This document shows, piece after piece, positions 61,260 through 64,000 of a DNA stretch of 64,000 nucleotides. Made by a program: the position numbers and the translations under genes. Location: NCBI RefSeq assembly GCF_000411975.1, contig NZ_ASXG01000063.1, positions 1 through 64,000 of the forward strand, given 5' to 3'. The DNA comes from Amycolatopsis orientalis DSM 43388 (GTDB lineage Bacteria; Actinomycetota; Actinomycetes; Mycobacteriales; Pseudonocardiaceae). The notes under the pieces are model-generated. The model saw only the letters and a program-made list of their open reading frames with translations, was not told where the DNA came from and did no database searches. Every line of letters starts with the position of its first letter. Within the stretch, counting starts at the first letter, position 1.

Positions 61260-61265
61260 GTCTAG
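61244..61265. promoter_or_regulatory. TetR operator CTAGACG-n8-CGTCTAG
   Basis: Perfect 7-bp arms at 61244-61250 and 61259-61265 with an 8-base spacer, 27 bp upstream of the TetR ATG. Size and symmetry suit a TetR dimer and autoregulation. Confidence 0.65.
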
Positions 61266-61291
61266 GTCCGGGGCGGGGTAGGGTGTCCGGT

Positions 61292-61888
61292 ATGCCCGCA
61301 GTCAATTCGCAGCCCCGCAGGGCACGCTCCGGCAACCGGCGCGACGAGGCCGCACGCTTGGCCGTGCTCCACGCCGCCGACGACCTCCTGGTCGAGCACG
61401 GCTTCGGCGCGTTGACCGTCGAAGCGATCGCCCGCCGGGCCGGCGTCGCGAAGCAGACGATCTACCGGTGGTGGCCGTCGAAGGTCGAAATCCTGCTGGA
61501 CACGCTGATCGAGGACAGCGACAAACGCGTGCCGGTGCCGACGGAACTCCCGACCGCCGAGGGCATTCGCGCGTATCTGCGCGACTTCGCGCACTTCCTG
61601 GCCGAAGACCCGGCAGGGAAATGCCTCCTCGCCCTGCTGGCCGAAGCCCAGCACGACGTCGGCACCGCGGCTCGCTTCCACGAGCGTTACCTGGAGCCGC
61701 GGCAGCTCGCCGAGCGCGAGATGCTGACGCGGGCCGCCGAGTCAGGCGAGATTTCCCCGGTCTTGGACCCGGAAGCCACCAGGGACGCGTTGCTGGGGCC
61801 GATTGTCTACTGTGCACTGACCGGAGCGGCGGTACCGGCGGATTTGATGGATACGTTGGTGGAGAAGCTGCTTCGCCCGCGAGCGTGA
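61292..61888 (+). CDS. TetR-family regulator
   Basis: A 198-aa regulator. HTH: RDEAARLAVLHAADDLLVEH, FGALTVEAIARRAGVAKQTI then YRWWPSKVEILLDTLIED. The C-terminal domain (HFLAEDPAGKCLLALLAEAQ; DPEATRDALLGPIVYCALTG) matches the TetR_C subclass of AefR-like proteins. The ATG is preferred to GTG 61283. It converges on the oxidoreductase gene with one base between stops. Its own operator is upstream; other targets are unknown. Confidence 0.9.
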   Translation: MPAVNSQPRRARSGNRRDEAARLAVLHAADDLLVEHGFGALTVEAIARRAGVAKQTIYRWWPSKVEILLDTLIEDSDKRVPVPTELPTAEGIRAYLRDFAHFLAEDPAGKCLLALLAEAQHDVGTAARFHERYLEPRQLAEREMLTRAAESGEISPVLDPEATRDALLGPIVYCALTGAAVPADLMDTLVEKLLRPRA

Positions 61889-61889
61889 G

Positions 61890-62891
61890 CTACCGCCGCA
61901 CCTCGGCGACCCGCACCGGGCGGTTCTCCCTCCGCGAGACCTCGCATGCCTCCGCGATGTAGAACGCCTCCAGCGCATCCCCCGCCCCCGCGGGCGACGG
62001 GATCCGCCGAGCGGCGACGTCCAGGAACGCCCGCAGCTCAGCGGCATAAGCCGTCCGGAAGCGTTCCATGAAACCGGGATACGCCGGTCCCGGCAACGGC
62101 TTGGCCCCGGGCTCCACCGATCGCAGCGGGGCCTGGTCGTCCAAGCCCACCACGGCGTTCCCCAGCGAACCCAGTGCCTCGAAGCGCACGTCGTAGCCCG
62201 CGCCGTTGTAGCGCGACAGCGAGACCGTCGCGAGGGTTCCGTCGTCGAGGGTCAATGAGACCGCCGCGGTGTCGACATCCCCCGCGTCCGCGAAGAACTG
62301 CTCGCCTTTGTTGCTCCCCAAGGCGAACACTTCCGAGACCTCCCGGCCGGTCACCCACCGGATGATGTCGAAATCGTGCACCCCGCAGTCCCGGAACAGG
62401 CCGCCGGAATGCGCGATGTAGGCCGCGGGCGGCGGGGCCGGGTCCAATGTGGTCGCCCGGACGCTGTGCAGCCAGCCCAGTTCCCCGCTCTCGACCGCGA
62501 CCCGCGCGGCCTGGTAGCCCGCGTCGAACCGGCGCTGGAAACCGATCTGCACCGGGACGTCCGAGCCCGCGATCCGGTCGAGCACCGCGAGTGTGCCGGG
62601 GATGTCCGCGGCGACCGGTTTTTCGCAGAACACCGGCACCCGTGCGTCGACCGCCTGGATGATCAGCTCCGGATGCGCGTCCGTGGCCGCGGCGACGACC
62701 AGACCGTCCAGACCAGCTTGGAAGAGCGCGTCGATTCCCTCCGCCGCCTCGAGACCGAGCCGAGCAGCGACCGACTTCGCTCGCGCGGGATCCGCGTCCG
62801 CGACCACCACCGAGGTGACCTCGTCGAAGCTCGCGAGCGTCTCCGCGTGCGCGGCGCCGATCCGTCCGGCCCCGGCCAGTCCCAACCTCAT
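61890..62891 (-). CDS. Gfo/Idh/MocA oxidoreductase (inositol 2-dehydrogenase-like)
   Basis: A 333-aa NAD(P)-dependent dehydrogenase. LGLAGAGRIGAAHAETLASF is the Rossmann loop, PVFCEKPVAADIPGTL the EKP motif with catalytic Lys, and GGLFRDCGVHDFDIIRWVTG holds the Asp/His of the active site. It resembles myo-inositol 2-dehydrogenases (IolG). Its ATG overlaps the LacI stop (ATGA), so the two are coupled; a sugar or cyclitol catabolic cluster probably continues past the right edge. Confidence 0.88.
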   Translation of the reverse strand: MRLGLAGAGRIGAAHAETLASFDEVTSVVVADADPARAKSVAARLGLEAAEGIDALFQAGLDGLVVAAATDAHPELIIQAVDARVPVFCEKPVAADIPGTLAVLDRIAGSDVPVQIGFQRRFDAGYQAARVAVESGELGWLHSVRATTLDPAPPPAAYIAHSGGLFRDCGVHDFDIIRWVTGREVSEVFALGSNKGEQFFADAGDVDTAAVSLTLDDGTLATVSLSRYNGAGYDVRFEALGSLGNAVVGLDDQAPLRSVEPGAKPLPGPAYPGFMERFRTAYAAELRAFLDVAARRIPSPAGAGDALEAFYIAEACEVSRRENRPVRVAEVRR

Positions 62892-63898
62892 CGTTGCGTC
62901 TCCCCTGAATTGGGCCCCGTGGTCTCGCGCACGACCAGGGACGGATGAAGCAGATGGCGCACCGGTTCAGTGCGCTCCCCGCGGATGCGCTCCAGCAGCG
63001 CATCGAACGCCAGCCGCGCCATTTCCGTGCGCGGCTGGTCCACTGTGGTCAACGAAATGTGCCGCAGGGAAGCCAAGGACGTGTTGTCGTACCCGACCAC
63101 CGAAACGTCCTCCGGCACCCGCAAACCATGTTCCTCGAGAGCCGAAATCGCGCCGACGGCGTTGAAGTCGTTGCCCGCCACCAACGCGGTCGGCGGCGGA
63201 GCGTGTGCGGACAGCAGCTCTTGCACGGCCTTCTCGCCGGCGGTGTCGGTGTGCTCGCTGCGCACCACGATTGGCTCCAGCCCGTGCGCCCGCATCGCTC
63301 GTTGGAAACCTCGACGCCGCGCGGCGGCACCGGCCGCTCCCCCGCCGTCGAGGTGCGCGATCCGGCGATGTCCCAATTGGACCAGGTGCGCGACGGCCAG
63401 CGCCGCACCCGCCTCGCCGTCGTCGTTCACCGTATCCACAGTGGACAATCGAGATGTGCGAGACACCAGCACTACCGGACATTGCCGTGCCGCGGCTTCG
63501 ATCGCCGCCGCCGGAACCACCGGCGACAACAGCACCACGCCAGCCGGACGGAACGACAGCAGACTGCGCAACGCCGCTCCTTCCCGGGAAGGCATCCGCC
63601 CGCCGGTGTTGAGAATGAGATCGAACCCGGCTGCCTGAGCCGCCGCGTCGAGCCCTTCGACCAGGTCGGCGAAGAACGCGTTCCGGAGGTCGTTCACCAT
63701 CACGCCGAGTACCGTCGAGGTCCGGCTCGCCAGCGACCGAGCCATCACGTGCGGCGAATAACCCAGCTCCTCGGCCGCCTTCCGCACCGCCGCGCGCCGC
63801 TGCGCCGAGACGTTCGGTGCGTTCCGCATGACGAGCGAAACCAGCGCCCGGGACACTCCGGCGCGCGCGGCGACGTCCTCCATGGTGGGCTTCCCCAT
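62888..63898 (-). CDS. LacI-family transcriptional regulator
   Basis: A 336-aa LacI/GalR repressor. N-terminal HTH and hinge: TMEDVAARAGVSRALVSLVM, RRAAVRKAAEELGYSPHVMA; then the periplasmic-binding-type effector domain (STVLGVMVNDLRNAFFADLV; LVAGNDFNAVGAISALEEHG; TVDQPRTEMARLAFDALLER). The perfect palindrome at 63951-63964, about 50 bp upstream, is the probable operator. It precedes and overlaps the dehydrogenase gene, so the ligand is likely an inositol or sugar. Confidence 0.92.
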   Translation of the reverse strand: MGKPTMEDVAARAGVSRALVSLVMRNAPNVSAQRRAAVRKAAEELGYSPHVMARSLASRTSTVLGVMVNDLRNAFFADLVEGLDAAAQAAGFDLILNTGGRMPSREGAALRSLLSFRPAGVVLLSPVVPAAAIEAAARQCPVVLVSRTSRLSTVDTVNDDGEAGAALAVAHLVQLGHRRIAHLDGGGAAGAAARRRGFQRAMRAHGLEPIVVRSEHTDTAGEKAVQELLSAHAPPPTALVAGNDFNAVGAISALEEHGLRVPEDVSVVGYDNTSLASLRHISLTTVDQPRTEMARLAFDALLERIRGERTEPVRHLLHPSLVVRETTGPNSGETQR

Positions 63899-63922
63899 GC
63901 GAAAACCTCCCCGGAGAAACGC

Positions 63923-63964
63923 TTGACGCGACGGTCCGGACGCTACAAGCTTAGAGCGCTCTAA
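63923..63964 (+). promoter_or_regulatory. LacI operator and rightward promoter at the window edge
   Basis: TTAGAGCGCTCTAA (63951-63964) is a perfect 14-bp palindrome with the central GAGCGCTC typical of actinobacterial LacI sites such as those of CebR. TTGACG (63923-63928) and TACAAG (63944-63949) could be a rightward promoter with short spacing, leading into a gene beyond the window. The last 36 bases (63965-64000) show no supported gene. Confidence 0.6.
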
Positions 63965-64000
63965 TCAAGACCACGCTCGCCCCGTCCCTCCATCGGAAAG

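Overview
The window is very GC-rich, densely packed actinobacterial chromosome. GTG and TTG starts, ATGA/GTGA start-stop overlaps and leaderless-looking starts are frequent. The gene content suggests the order Pseudonocardiales, most likely Amycolatopsis or a close relative: acyP-smc-ftsY, amt-glnK-glnD, ffh, an ureide pathway with an AllR-type IclR regulator, kdpFABCD-kdpE, and type VII secretion (T7SS)-associated proteins without the secretion machine. The genus is an inference. No rRNA, tRNA, CRISPR array, transposase or phage gene was seen.

Layout. 0-6 kb: the 3' end of an epoxide hydrolase, an amidohydrolase coupled to ffh, an ABC exporter with a MarR regulator, and a small unknown gene. 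6.3-10.5 kb: the nitrogen-sensing operon amt-glnK-glnD with candidate GlnR sites upstream. 10.5-15.5 kb: an RlmA-type methyltransferase with a coupled acetyltransferase, O-acetylhomoserine sulfhydrylase with a CoA-binding protein, a DUF6228 protein, and an operon of ribbon-helix-helix regulator, VOC protein and methyltransferase behind an unusual CTAG operator. 15.5-18.5 kb: a T7SS-associated pair including a 617-aa protein with about 19 His-Glu-Asp-Pro-Gly repeats, then a 97-bp tandem repeat array.

18.5-35.7 kb is largely purine catabolism. It holds allantoicase and allantoinase, a divergent HTH regulator, and an OHCU decarboxylase-HIU hydrolase-uricase-permease-TetR operon. TatB, a membrane protein and a second FtsW/RodA-like protein follow, then 8-oxoguanine deaminase with a truncated duplicate of its own 3' end. 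Next come htpG, an NTF2-like protein, and a DUF6986 aldolase with malate synthase facing an IclR gene (probable allR). Together these run from 8-oxoguanine through urate, allantoin, allantoate and ureidoglycolate to glyoxylate and malate. Xanthine dehydrogenase and ureidoglycolate lyase are not in the window. A similar palindrome lies upstream of alc-allB and of aceB/allR, which suggests one regulon.

35.7-49.4 kb: a seven-gene minus-strand operon with T7SS-type secreted proteins, a YbaB-like protein, a lipoprotein and an acetyltransferase; ftsY; anmK with a sodium/solute symporter; a lipoprotein; smc and acyP. 49.6-58.2 kb: a Pro/Thr-rich membrane protein and the kdp potassium-uptake operon, headed by a 27-codon ORF that overlaps kdpF. 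58.5-64 kb: asnB with a candidate GlnR site, an acetyltransferase, a TetR regulator, and an oxidoreductase-LacI pair with a perfect operator at the right edge.

Two features run across the window. First, acyP-smc-ftsY, amt-glnK-glnD and ffh are all on the minus strand in the order that, from general knowledge, is conserved in actinobacteria, but about 30 kb of accessory genes separates ftsY from amt. Second, a family of 47-nt palindromes with compensatory arm changes sits at gene 3' ends (6.3, 18.1, 18.5, 50.3 and 60.4 kb); these look like terminators or a mobile palindromic repeat.
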